Shown: piece by piece, positions 48,664 through 59,445 of the stretch | Position numbering within the stretch: the stretch's first letter is position 1 | Layout of the letters: every line of letters starts with the position of its first letter | Assembly (NCBI GenBank): GCA_910890315.1 | Contig: CAJVGD010000020.1 | Span: 62,001 to 126,000, forward strand | Direction: 5' to 3' | DNA from: Serendipita indica DSM 11827 | Taxonomy: Eukaryota > Basidiomycota > Agaricomycetes > Sebacinales > Serendipitaceae | DNA: 64,000 bases | Translations under genes and position numbers: made by a program | Notes under the pieces: generated by a model | Told to the model about the DNA's origin: nothing | Databases searched by the model: none | The model's input: only the letters and a program-made list of their open reading frames with translations

Positions 48664-50666
48664 ATGCAAGTAGTGCTTGCGTGTGCTGTAGTTTTCATCG
48701 CAGTCTTGCTATTTCATCTATCGATGAACACGCTCTCCTCAAGGGCAAAACGACTCGGTGCGAGGCTTCCTCCAGGTCCTAGGCCTGCGTTCCTCGTAGG
48801 TAATGCCTTCAACTTCCCAAGGAAGGCATGGTATGAGACCTTTAGTCTCTGGGCAGACGAGTATGGCATGTATTCACCTCACACCTCGTTCAAAATGTTA
48901 ACGTTGATGACAGGGGAAGTCGTGTATATCAACTTGCTCGGCACACCGATGATCATTCTCAACTCTCTTGAAGCTGTCACGGAAATTATGGATAAGCGGA
49001 TGAGTGCATACTCGAATCGGCCAGCTTCAACCATGGGCAAGCTGTGAGTCCCTGGCGGAGTCACTATTAAACATACTAATGATATCCACGTAGTACTGGA
49101 CTTAATTTCGCTACGGCCCGTGTGCAGCCTGGGCCAGAGTTCAATGAACAACGTCGTGTATTTCGCAAGGCTTTGAGTCCACAAGTCGTCACAGGCTACG
49201 ATGGCTTCATTCAGCGTGATAGAGATGCTCTGCTTCGACGACTAGATGGGTTTTCTGGTGACCCATTCGAAGTGTTCACAAAGTAGGTCAGCCTCTCGCC
49301 TACATCCAATGGCTGACGGAGTACACAGAGTCATAGGCGCCGTCATAACTCGCATTTCCTACGGGGAGCAGTTCTTCAGGGATCACGGAGAAGAACTTGT
49401 TGATAATAATGTTGAAATCGTCAATTTGGCCACCTGGATGTCAACAAAACTATGGCTCGTGGACGTCTTTCCTCTTTGTACGTTGATGGTACTTCAATGG
49501 TCAAGGACTTACCGTTCAATAGTGCAACATCTCCCAGACTGGCTCCCGGGCTTGACGTTCAAACGAATCATAAGGAGGGCGAACATACTGATACGCAAAA
49601 TCCGCTACCAGCCCTTTGAGAGCATCGTCTCAAGAATCGTAAGCAGCCGTCGCTGTAATATCTCTTTTGCTACAATCTCATTAGGCGGATGGGACGGCCG
49701 ATGAGTCACTATTGGTAAAGTACTTGGACGAAGGGTCCTTCTCTCACAACAACCTTCGAGATGCCATTGCCACGCTGTACGGTGCAGCCATCGACACGGT
49801 ATGTGCTCAACTCGATGAGGACAAATTGTCTGACCACCGGGCCCAGACCTCGACGGCTCTCCTCAACCTTTTCTATATCATCGTACTGTATCCCGAGTGG
49901 CAGCAAAAGGTTCATGAAGAATTAGATAGCGTGCTCGGTCGCGGACATTTACCGACACGGGAGGAAATCCGAAACCTTTCAATATTCAACGCTGTATGGA
50001 AAGAGGCATTTAGGTTGAACCCACCTGCTCCGATAGGTCGGAGAGCCTCGTCCATCTTATTTTTGCTCATTTCTAGCAGGTGTACCACATGTGGGCATGA
50101 AAGAAGATGTATGGCGCGGATATTATTTTCCAAAGGGCACAATAGTGCACTGCAACATTGGTCAGAATTCTTGTATTCTCAATTGCCTGCTGACGATGTT
50201 CACAGGGTATGCTTCGAGGTCCTGCGTATATCGCTTTCTGACTTAAGCAGATACATACTTCGGGAAAAGGGAATTTGGGGTGAAGACAGTCACTCCTTCA
50301 ATCCAACTCGCTTCCTTCCCGAGTTCAATCCTCGCGCAGCCGAACTCCCTAATATGTTGGATCTTCCATTTGGATTTGGTAGACGGTAATCGTGCGGATT
50401 TTCTTGGCCAGAATTGGTTGCTGAACTGTTTGATTAGCATTTGTCCCGGACGGCATCTGGCAGACCATATCGCGCCGCAATATGCCGTTGCTCTCCTTGT
50501 GACGTATCAGATCCTTCCTATGGAAGGACACCTGTTGGGTGGAAAGATAGGATTTGCCGATTCAGCGGTTCGGTAAGAACGGATTCTTCAGGCGAAAGTG
50601 GCCTCAAGGCTGACGTGGTACAGGCGCATCTCTGGGTTCCAGTGCCATTTCAAGCCTCGCTCGTAG
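48664..50666 (+). CDS. P450-13: cytochrome P450, CYP64-like, intact with a GC donor in intron 1
   Basis: ATG 48664 (MQVVLACAVVFIAVLLFHLS anchor; LPPGPRPAFLVGNAFNFP). Intron 1 begins gcatgt instead of the gtatgt in the duplicate fragment at 42913, a GC-AG intron, and its 48 nt are open and in frame. Then EVVYINLLGTPMIILNSL; GLNFATARVQPGPEFNEQRR; VIGAVITRISYGEQFF; VQHLPDWLPGLTFKRI; DGTADESLLVKYLDEG; I-helix YGAAIDT; IIVLYPEWQQKVHEELDSV; K-helix KEAFRLNPPAPIG; VPHVGMKEDVWRGYYFP; YILREKGIWGEDSHSFNP; FGFGRR/ICPGRHLADHI; RISGFQCHFKPRS (TAG 50664-50666). All catalytic residues are present. It is the only complete member downstream of a membrane-protein copy besides P450-11. Confidence 0.88.
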
Positions 50667-51010
50667 TGCCTTTGGACCATGCATATCATCTCCTATTCCC
50701 TCGATTGTTCTGAGACGTCGCGTTGAATTGATTCATCCCTTTCTCTCATGTGGACAACCCCCTGCCGAAAGGTTAATAACATCCTGTGATAGGTGGAGAC
50801 GGACCCGATATACATACTGAGATAGTGGGTCAGTCACCAAAATCAAACTCCCTGTCGTCTGATGAATTGCCAAAGGACCCTTAGGACTGGTTAAGGCGTC
50901 TGACGTTCGGCTCCGCCGGCTATCAAACCACCTTAACCCATGTCCGTATAAACGTCCAACCATAAAATATGACACAGTTTCGTTTGTGCCCTGTCGTCAT
51001 TTCTCTCGGT
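50667..51010. other. Intergenic, upstream of pseudogene P450-14
   Basis: About 340 bp. A tataaa at 50947-50952 lies 59 nt before the P450-14 ATG, so that promoter still looks intact although the gene is not. Nothing else is visible. Confidence 0.5.
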
Positions 51011-53028
51011 ATGACCTTCAACAGTCTGAACCATGCGCTTGCTTTGGCTGGAGCTCTCGTCTTTGTCGTGCTCTATCTGAAGTATCCCTCTGTCTCGGCG
51101 AAAGCCAAGAGAGCCAGGGCAAAGCTTCCTCCAGGACCGAAACAGCGCTTATTCCTGGGAAATGTTCTCAACTTTCCAAAACAGCGATGGTTCGAGGAGT
51201 TTAGCCAATGGGGGAAAGAATATGGCGGGTATCAATCAAAGTCTCTTCACAACGCTTCTGACACTGGTGAATAGGAGAGGTTGTATATGTCAACCTTGCT
51301 GGCACACACATGATCATACTCAATTCTCTTGACGCTATCAACGGTATGGTCGAGAAGCGGATGAGCATCTACTCTGGAAGACCATGGAAAATGCTCGTGA
51401 ACGAGATGTTTGTCTCTCACTCCTAAAGTGTCTTCTCTACTCACTTTATTATCTCAGAATAGGCTTTGGTTACATGATGAGCCTCGCGTCGCAGAGCCCG
51501 GACTTGGCAGAGTAGAAGAAACTGCTTCGAAGGTCCATTGGTCCCCACACTGTTGCTGAATACGATGGTTATATCCAACGGAAAGCAAAACTCTCCTGGA
51601 CTTGTTGGAAAGATTTATAGGGATCCATACAAACCGCTTATGCAGTGAGTAGCATTTTGAAAAATGACTAAACTGATGCTTTCGAAGAACAATTGGGGCC
51701 CTACTGACCACGATTGCTTACGGTGACAAGGTCTATCAGCATCACGGCAAAGATCTGGTCTCGATCGATACAGAGGCAATGAACCTACTAACGGCGGTCT
51801 TTACTCAACTTTGGCTCGTAGACGTCATCCCTCTAGGTAAGCGGTGTCTCAACTGCACGTCAGGTCTCCTGAAAAGTGCTCCGTATTCAGCCCGCTATAT
51901 CCCCGCATGGTTCCCTGGCGCATCCTTCAAAGTACTTGGTCTGCGAGGGAAATACTTGTCAACCATGATACGCTACTGGGCTTATGGAATGGTAGAAGAT
52001 GCGGTCGTATGAACACTGCCTCTCCTAACCTTTCCTAATTGACATATCTTAGGCTCGCGGGACTGCAGACAAGTCGATTGCTAGCAAGTATATGAATCAA
52101 GCTGGGTGTTCAAATGAAAACCTACGCGATGCTCTGGCTGTCATGTACGCAGGAGGTGTGGATACGGTCCGTACACCCGGCATTTCATATAATAGTTGGT
52201 TGACTACATGCAGACAGCCACTTCCTTGACAAATTTCTTGTTCTGTATGGCTCTTTACCCTGGATGGCAACAAAAATTCAGCGAGAGATGGACGATGCAG
52301 TTGGACATGGGAACGCACCGACGATAGAAGAAATCACGGGCCTCAAGCTCTTCAATGCCGGATGGAAAGAGTCTTTTCGATGGAACCCTCCTGTTCCTTT
52401 GGGTAAGAGGACCCAATATGTCACTATCGGCACCGACTTTTCCAGGTTTGCCCACGTCAGTGTCCAGGAGAGCGTTTGAGACGGGAATTATATTCCCAAA
52501 TGAACCATTATCAACTGCAACATAGGCAAGTAGTTTCAACTTTGCAGTTCCTTCGTTTCTGACTCCTCACAGGGTTCGTGTTTCAACGTTCTCATATTCT
52601 GACGAACTCACTGGGCCAGATATATCCTTCGAGACTCTCGGCTGTGGGGATTGGATGCGCACGAATTCAACCCGACGCGATTTCTGCCCGAACACAATCC
52701 CAACGTCGACCAGCTGCCAAACGTCCTCAGCATCCCTGTCGGCTTTGGTAGCCGGTAAGAATGCTGAAATTTTGCACGATGAACGCTCAGTTATCTCGCA
52801 GAGTGTGTCCAGAGAAACTGCTGGCTGAACGGATCGGTCCACAGTTTGCGTGTGCAATCCTTTCGCACTACGACGTTTGTGCAGATGGAGAACAGCTGAC
52901 AGCGGAGAAGCCCTTTGAAGATATGGCTCTTTGGTGAGCGACATTATTCCTTCATGGAGTAGATCTGACTTTGCCAAAGTCGACCTCTTGCCTTTTGCTG
53001 CAGATTTGAACGCCGGCGGCGGGACTAG
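51011..53028 (+). pseudogene. P450-14: full-length P450 pseudogene with several lesions
   Basis: The order is complete from MTFNSLNHALALAGALVFVV (ATG 51011) to a final exon FCCRFERRRRD (TAG 53026-53028), but the frame is broken several times. In the exon 3 equivalent, the E-Q-R-R motif is E-stop-K-K, and a further shift falls before the GDPYKPLMQ segment. One extra base lies in LYPGWQQK, just before the EMDDAVGHG stretch. Two Trp or Lys-adjacent codons in the VSVQESV-DGNYIPK segment are TGA. The haem loop reads VGFGSR/VCPEKLL: the Gly-Arg after CP is lost although Cys remains. The I-helix YAGGVDT and ARYIPAWFPGASFK are well preserved, so loss is fairly recent. It is most like P450-15 and P450-16. 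Confidence 0.9.
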
Positions 53029-53288
53029 GGTACCCTGGGTACAATTGATTCAGGCCCCGCATGATACGGAATTGTGGATCTCGGCTCCCGCGCCGTGTCG
53101 ATAGCATGACTATGAACCAAGCCGTCGGACTCGGTTTCCCAATTTGATCCTAAATAGTACAAGTGTAATCTTTCGACCGACAAATGGATAAATTATGAAG
53201 CGTTTTCCAGTTGTGGAGCGTCCGGAAGCGACTTAGCTGCTTGGACCCGTCTCCAAACGTCTCGAATCGACTTTCTAGCCAGTTTACC

Positions 53289-55318
53289 ATGATTTCAAGC
53301 AGGTTTATGTCTGATTGGGGTGGCGTCTACCTCGCAGGAGGAGCGGTTGCCTTGAGCACCTTGGCCTGCTATCTTTCGTCCAACAGCGCCTCTGCTAAAG
53401 CAAAAAGGCTCGGTGCAAGGCTCCCTCCCGGGCCTCCTAAAGCTGTTTTGGTGGGGAACCTTTTCAATTTTCCAAATGGTCGCTGGTACGAGACATTCTC
53501 GGAATGGGCCAAAGAATACGGTGCGCGCCTTCGTTACATGCCCACTAGCCATTGACAAGCTCTGTTATTTAGGGGACGTTGTACATGTTGACCTTGCCGG
53601 TGTGCACATGATTATTCTCAACTCCTTGGAAGCCATTCAGGAGCTCGCGGAAAAACGCATGATACACGCTGGGTGAACGTCTATTCACATAATGAACTTG
53701 AATTAACCTTTCTTCCGGCAGACGACCTTACAGTACTATGGTGTGCGACCTGTAAGTTCAGAACGCCATCTATTCTATCTGACCCTCTACCTAGCATGAT
53801 GGAAGGCTTTACGATGGTTCTATCTCAGCCAGGGCCGGATTTCAAGGAGCAACGCCGTATCTTTCATGGCTCAATTGGACCACAGGCAATCAAAGAATAT
53901 GACAGCCTGATCCTCCAAAGGTCTCTTGAACTGCTCGAGGCTCTTTCGAAATTTGAAGGAGATGTATTCCCTCTTTTGATGAGGTTGGTTCCATGAAACA
54001 TATCGCAATCGAGTCGCTGAAAATATCTTGTCAGGGTTGTTGGAGGTATTTTGACTACGATTGCGTACGGTGAGAAGATATATCAAGACCACGGGGAGAG
54101 ACTTGTGGCTATCAATACTGAAAACATTGGCCTCATCGCCTATGCATTCACGCAGATCTGGTCTGTCGATATCTTTCCGCCTTGTGAGTGTCCAATCTCG
54201 TGTCTCCATAAATCAATTTACACCATGGTAGTAAGATACCTCCCGACGTGGATTCCTGGCTTCACTTTCCCCAAAATCGGGGCAAGAGCCTACTACTTGG
54301 CGAGTCAAATTCGATATTGGTCATTCGGCGCGGTTAAAAAGGCAGTGGTAAGCATTAACGCCATATAATCAAGTATATACCAACCCCATCAGGCTGAAGG
54401 ATCTGCGGATGACTCTTTAGTCTCCCGTTACCTCGCTAACCCCATCGTCTCTGAAGACAACCTGCGGGACGCCGTTGCTGTAATGTGGGGTGCTGGCGCA
54501 GATACGACAGTAACATCTATCGTCAACTTTCTCTTTAGCATCGTAGTCTTCCCAGAATGGCAAATTAAGATCCAGGAGGAGATTGATGAGGTCGTCGGCC
54601 ATGATCAAGTACCGAACATTAACAACATATCCAAACTCAAGATTTTCAATGCTGTCTGGAAGGAATCCTTCCGATGGAACGCATCGGTCCCACTCGGTGA
54701 GATTTCTGATGCGAAAGACGAAACCCGGCTGAGTCCCATCAGGTGTTCCACATATGAGCACCCAGGAGGACGTTTGGAACGGCTACTATATTCCCAAGCA
54801 AACAATCCTCCATTGCAATATTGGTAAGCATGCATTCAACCTTTGTATCAATTTCTCATCCGACTAGGGTGCGTTCCCAAGGATGTACTGTGCTGGAGCT
54901 GACATAAGAAGGTTCATAACTCGTGACCCTCGTTTATGGGGTAATGATAGCCACGAATTCAAACCCCTCCGGTTCCATCCAGACTTCAATCCGAATCTTG
55001 ACAAATTACCAGACATCATGAGCATTCCCTTTGGATTCGGGAGGCGGTATGTACTAATGATCTTTAGACTCACTTGCTGAGCGACTTGTAGCATCTGTCC
55101 AGGGCGGTTCTTGGCTGAGCGAATCTCGCGGCAGATAGTGGCCGCTATCCTCTCAAAGTACACTGTAACGCCACTAGAGGGAGAGGAAGTCACAGCAGAT
55201 ATGCAATTTGTCGATGCCGCCATCCGGTGGGTTTCCATCCCTGTAGCCTGATCAATTCTGACATGCTCGAAGCCGTCCAGCCGATTTCCGTTGCCGATTC
55301 ATTCCTCGTTATAGCTAG
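53289..55318 (+). CDS. P450-15: cytochrome P450, CYP64-like, intact with one extra intron
   Basis: ATG 53289 (MISSRFMSDWGGVYLAGGAVAL; a second Met at 53307 is possible). Hinge LPPGPPKAVLVGNLFNFP. Exon 2 reads DVVHVDLAGVHMIILNSL...EKRMIHAG and is interrupted by an intron (53672-53721) that paralogues lack; splicing it gives HAG/RPYSTMVCDL in frame. Then MEGFTMVLSQPGPDFKEQRR; VVGGILTTIAYGEKIYQDHG; VRYLPTWIPGFTFPKIG; EGSADDSLVSRYLAN; I-helix WGAGADT; SIVVFPEWQIKIQEEIDEV; K-helix KESFRWNASVPLG; VPHMSTQEDVWNGYYIP; RFITRDPRLWGNDSHEFKP; FGFGRR/ICPGRFLAERI; RPADFRCRFIPRYS (TAG 55316-55318). The terminus needs a 56-nt intron after IR. It is convergent with the 2OG oxygenase, 52 bp away. Confidence 0.87.
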
Positions 55319-55370
55319 GACCATTCATCTAGACACAAACATGAATTTATTACGCTATTCAACGCCCTAT

Positions 55371-56861
55371 TCATGATAAAGAAGGCTTTGAGGCCATATA
55401 AGTTGCATCCAACCGCGACTTGACGTAGTCTCCCGCAGTGACCGGCTCATATTTTGCAGGGTGAGTAGGCGAAATGCACGACGGAAGCGCCTATGTGTTC
55501 GGCTCAGAAGGAGCCTGCATACGAAGTATGAGAACACACCTCAATGACGACGTCGTAATCTGTTCCAAAGAAGAGCGGAATGGAATAACGTCGCACTCCG
55601 GAACGATTGATCGCGCGGTGCACAGTCGATTTGAAGACATCATCTAAAGGAACTAGTTAGCGTAATATAACGATGAATTACACCTACTGGTCCATCTGGC
55701 CAACTGATCTCCTAGGCTGCGGAAGGATGAGAGAGGAAAGCGACCAATTTCGATTTACTTGACCACCAGAGTTCCTGGAATAGGCAGTGCATGAATCCAT
55801 TTGCCAGCACTATTGAGCACCTGAAGCGCCGGAATATCGTCCTGCTGCCATAGGATGGTGAAGACCTAGCCCGCAATGAGGTTTCACCAGATACAAAATG
55901 CAGTGCGGCTTACTTCGTAACTAATAAATGTTAGACACCTCAACAGTACGGAACGTAGTGAACATACTCTGTATGTGCCCCAATTCCGATAATTCGATCA
56001 TCCACTGGACCAGATTGTGGTGGGTAATGCAAGATGCGCATGATTGCAGCGGGTCTCGTTACCTGGATTACGTTAGTAAAGAAATTTGGTATGTGACGGC
56101 AAAAACCCTCCCTTGTCGTCGAAAAAATTCTCAGGGAGATTTAGAGCCAGGGCGAGGAGAGGAAACAACTGCAACCCAAAACGCACGGCTGCATGACTGC
56201 CTTCATAAGCTTGATATTTTGTATATAATAGACTTACTAGTATATGAGGGCCGACCTGCGAAAGGCTTTCATGTCCTCGCCACCTTCTGGCCATACGTTC
56301 TTTCCGCCCATTGGCCCTTCTGTATCATGCGATAAGCCGTCGTGCTCCTCTAGTACCTCCCAACCAAGGTTATAGCCCTCATTCAGGTCGCCACGACCGG
56401 CGGGATCTGTGTTCTCGCTGAGGAGAGCATTATAGCCTTTGAAATTGGGTGTTGCGTGTAGGTTATATTTCATCTTTTCTTCCTCTGGCAGAGCGAAGAA
56501 TGGCAGAGCATCTTGAATCGCTTTCTCGGGCAAGGCTGCTGGAATACCGTGGTTCTTGACTGCAGGTAAAAAACAACGGATTAAAAGTGACAAATTCATA
56601 ACCAAGAATACATGAAGAAAGTAGGCTCACCATAGAAGAAGCCCACGCGCATGCAAGCATCCTTAATCTCTTGTGCAAGAGCGAGACGGAGCCCTAGGTC
56701 TTGACTCGTTGCATTTGTCATGTCACTTTGAGCACGATCAAATCAGTTCGTACTAATCGTATTTTATCTATCCTTTACATGATCGGAATGTCATCAAAGG
56801 CCGTGTCCACTTCCTGTGCGACTTGGAGGAGATTGTTTAATTCAACGTCGTGATCACTCAT
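55371..56861 (-). CDS. 2-oxoglutarate/Fe(II)-dependent oxygenase (isopenicillin N synthase family)
   Basis: Non-haem iron oxygenase of about 350 residues in eight or so exons; such enzymes hydroxylate, desaturate or ring-close small molecules. ATG complement 56859-56861 (MSDHDVELNNLLQVAQEVDTA). N-terminal DIOX_N region: GLRLALAQEIKDACMRVGFFY, VKNHGIP, FFALPEEEKMKYNLH, FKGYNALLSENTDPAGRGDLNEGYNLG. After YYHAAVRFGLQLFPLLALAL comes the core: MRILHYPPQSGPVDDRIIGIGAHTDYE, where the iron-binding His-x-Asp (HTD) is completed across an intron; VFTILWQQDDIPALQV; GDQLARWTNDVFKSTVHRA (distal iron His) and INRSGVRRYSIPLFFGTDYD with the 2OG-binding RxS. End SRLDATYMASKPSLS, TGA complement 55371-55373. All ligands are present. 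It could act with the neighbouring P450s in one tailoring pathway, but this is only positional. Confidence 0.9.
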
Positions 56862-56980
56862 ATGGAGTATTGTCTCGAAGTGGATAAACTTGCAACGCGG
56901 CGGGAAGGAAGACTAGTGAACCACCTTGGGATACCGAACCCTTCATGTATGAGAGCATCAATCAAACACCTTTATTGAAT

Positions 56981-58967
56981 TTAATTGCTTGTACGCAAAG
57001 GCTCGAAACGGCACTGAAAGTTTGCGGGTCGCCTAGAGGTCGGTCTGAGCGACAGGAAGAAATCTTATAGTCACCTCACCGAACAACCGAGTCTTGGAAG
57101 ACAGTGTCAAATTGAGTCGGCTCGCCCTTGGGCGGTAGGACATTGTACGTAGAAAGAATTGCTGCTGAGAATTGGAGCGCAAGTCTCTCTGCCAGATACC
57201 TTCCAGGGCAGATTCTAGATACCATCAATAAAGGATTAACTTTGTAAATGCAAGGTGACATACCGCCTTCCAAATCCGAATGGAATGCTAGAAACGTCTG
57301 GAAGCTGGCCTATCGTGGGATTCTTCCCCGCGAGAAAACGGTTCGGGTTGAACTGGTGCCCATCGTTTCCCCAAATGCGAGGATCCCGGAGAATCCACCT
57401 ACCAAGGTTTGTTAGCAGAGTATATTGTGTTCAATTGTGCGAACCCTGGCGGAGAGTCAGGCGGACGTACAACAAAGAAAAGAGACTGACCAATATTGCA
57501 ATGAAGGATCGTGCCTTTCGGAATGTAGTACCCTTTCCATGTATCCTCTTTGCTGCTGACATGAGGAATTCCTAGATATTGTTGGATAAGTATGGCTGAC
57601 GGAGAGAGTGGCCACTTACCCAGTGGTACAGGCGGATTCCAGCGAAAAGATTCTTTCCAGACGGCATTGAAGATCTCAAGTCTAGATATATCCTCCATGG
57701 TTGGCATGTGATCATGACCTAGAATGACTTCCATCTCCTTTCGTGTCCTTTCTTGCCACTCGGGATGACGCGCCATTGCATACAGAAAGTTTATGATGGC
57801 ACTGACAGTCTTTCAGGAGTCAAATCAGCCACAAGGCCGCGCCTCAATGGCAACCTACTGTGTCAACTCCAGCACCGTACATAACTGCGACGGCATCTCG
57901 AAGGTTGGTATTTGAAATACCCGGTTGGTTTATTTGCTTAGATATGATTGAGTCGTCCGCTGTACCATCGGCCTTGGACCTATCAGCACTGCAGGCAGCA
58001 CCCAACGGGACGTACCACCGCAGCTTCGACCATGCTATATGCCCAGTGGCGAATTGTGTTGACTAGGAACGACCCCCTCGCTGCTGTGCGCTTGAAACCT
58101 GCTCCGGGCATCCAAGAGGGTACATGACGCACTGTAAAAGAAGGTCACTAGCTGAATCCTTTTGGGACATCAACGTACACGCAGGAATCATGTCAACCAT
58201 CCAAACCTTGGTAAACACCCATGCGATCAGGTTTGTGCTTGCAGCATTGACCTTGATGAGTATTTCGCCGTATTCACTATTTATCTTTTCGCCATATCCA
58301 ATCGTGGTCAGGATGTCACCCGCGGACCTGATAAAAATGAGTATTTACATTAGTGGGAAATGAGACCAACTTCATGAGCGGGTCATAAGGATCCCCGACA
58401 AACTCATTGATCTGTTCGATGAAATCCTTTGTATGGCGTTGGATCAGTCCATCATAGTTCGAAATGGCTTGCTTTCCAAGGAATTTGTGAAACACTTTCC
58501 GCTGCTCAGTAAAGTTGGGTCCAGTAGATGAGAGAATCATCGTAAATCCTTGTCCCATTCTAAACTTGTATGTAATGGTGTATAGCAGTGAGAAAAGCTA
58601 CCCACAAGTCGTTTGACATGACTGTATAAGGTCTTTCAGAGTAAATGCTCGCTCGGTTGACTGTGAGTTCTTGAACTGCTTCGAGAGAATTGAGGACCAT
58701 CATGTGGACGCCAGCGAGGTTGACATAGACGATGTCCCCATATTCCTTGCCCCAGCTCGTAAAGGCTTCGTACCATCTGTCCTTGGGGAAATTGAAGACG
58801 TTTCCGAGGGCAAAGTGTTGTTTTGGGCCTGATGGGAGCTTTGCATTTGCTTTCCTGGCTTTTGCAGATGTCCCGTTTGATGCCAGATAGACGAAGAGTG
58901 TCCCGAGAGCAACTATACCACCCGCGAGTGAATACACGGCGCGTAGCTCGTGTCCTTGATTTGCCAT
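56981..58967 (-). CDS. P450-16: cytochrome P450, CYP64-like, intact, first intron absent
   Basis: ATG complement 58965-58967 (MANQGHELRAVYSLAGGIVAL; an in-frame Met at 59030 is less likely). Hinge LPSGPKQHFALGNVFNFP. GKEYG continues directly into DIVYVNLAGVHMMVLNSL without the intron seen in most paralogues. Then MGQGFTMILSSTGPNFTEQRK; GDILTTIGYGEKINSEYG; VRHVPSWMPGAGFKR; DGTADDSIISKQINQ; I-helix YGAGVDT; AMARHPEWQERTRKEMEVI; K-helix KESFRWNPPVPLG; IPHVSSKEDTWKGYYIP; WILRDPRIWGNDGHQFNP; FGFGRR/ICPGRYLAERL; RPANFQCRFEPLRTSN (TAA complement 56981-56983). Every catalytic motif is present. It is the tandem parent or sister of pseudogene P450-17. Confidence 0.9.
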
Positions 58968-59445
58968 CAGATTGAAGTCGCAGGGGAACTTGAATCGCGC
59001 GCAGAGACTCTGCGTACTTATGCGCCCCAAAAAGAGGTTGCCAAGTGCTTATCGCCGTCAATTTATCTAGTATCATGTTTCTCCAATCAAGATTCTCGCC
59101 AAGGACACCGGCTTGGTCCACCGGCACCAGGTTCACACTCACATGAAACAAGGCTGCCTTATCGCTTCGGATTTTAGTTGGTCGCAAGCAACTTATGACC
59201 CATCTGAGAAAATATGCACCCCCGTTGGTAGTAAGGATGGACGGTCCATGGTAAGACACCAATGTCCACCTGCCAATCCAAACTCTCAGATATCGCTCTA
59301 ATCATCGTCAGAGGTATGGTAAATGTTGTCATTTCCAAGGTTACTAACTGCTGCGGTCAGCATGACTGTTGAGTGCGGTTGCAGAATGTGACAGTATCAG
59401 AGTTCCGCTAACACATCAATGAAATACGTTCAAAAAGCTTCCTGA
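58968..59445. other. Intergenic, P450-17 end to P450-16 start
   Basis: About 480 bp of P450-16 upstream sequence. No gene or clear promoter element was identified. Confidence 0.35.

Larger units (their letters stand above)
46700..48978. repeat. Segmental duplication A, copy 3
   Basis: Homologous to 40736-43030, starting about at the membrane-protein start codon and reaching into exon 2 of P450-13. It is more diverged from copies 1 and 2 than they are from each other, so it is the older split. Confidence 0.85.

Noticed and set aside
51454-51711. Minus-strand ORF within P450-14
   Set aside because: Antisense shadow of the pseudogene exons.
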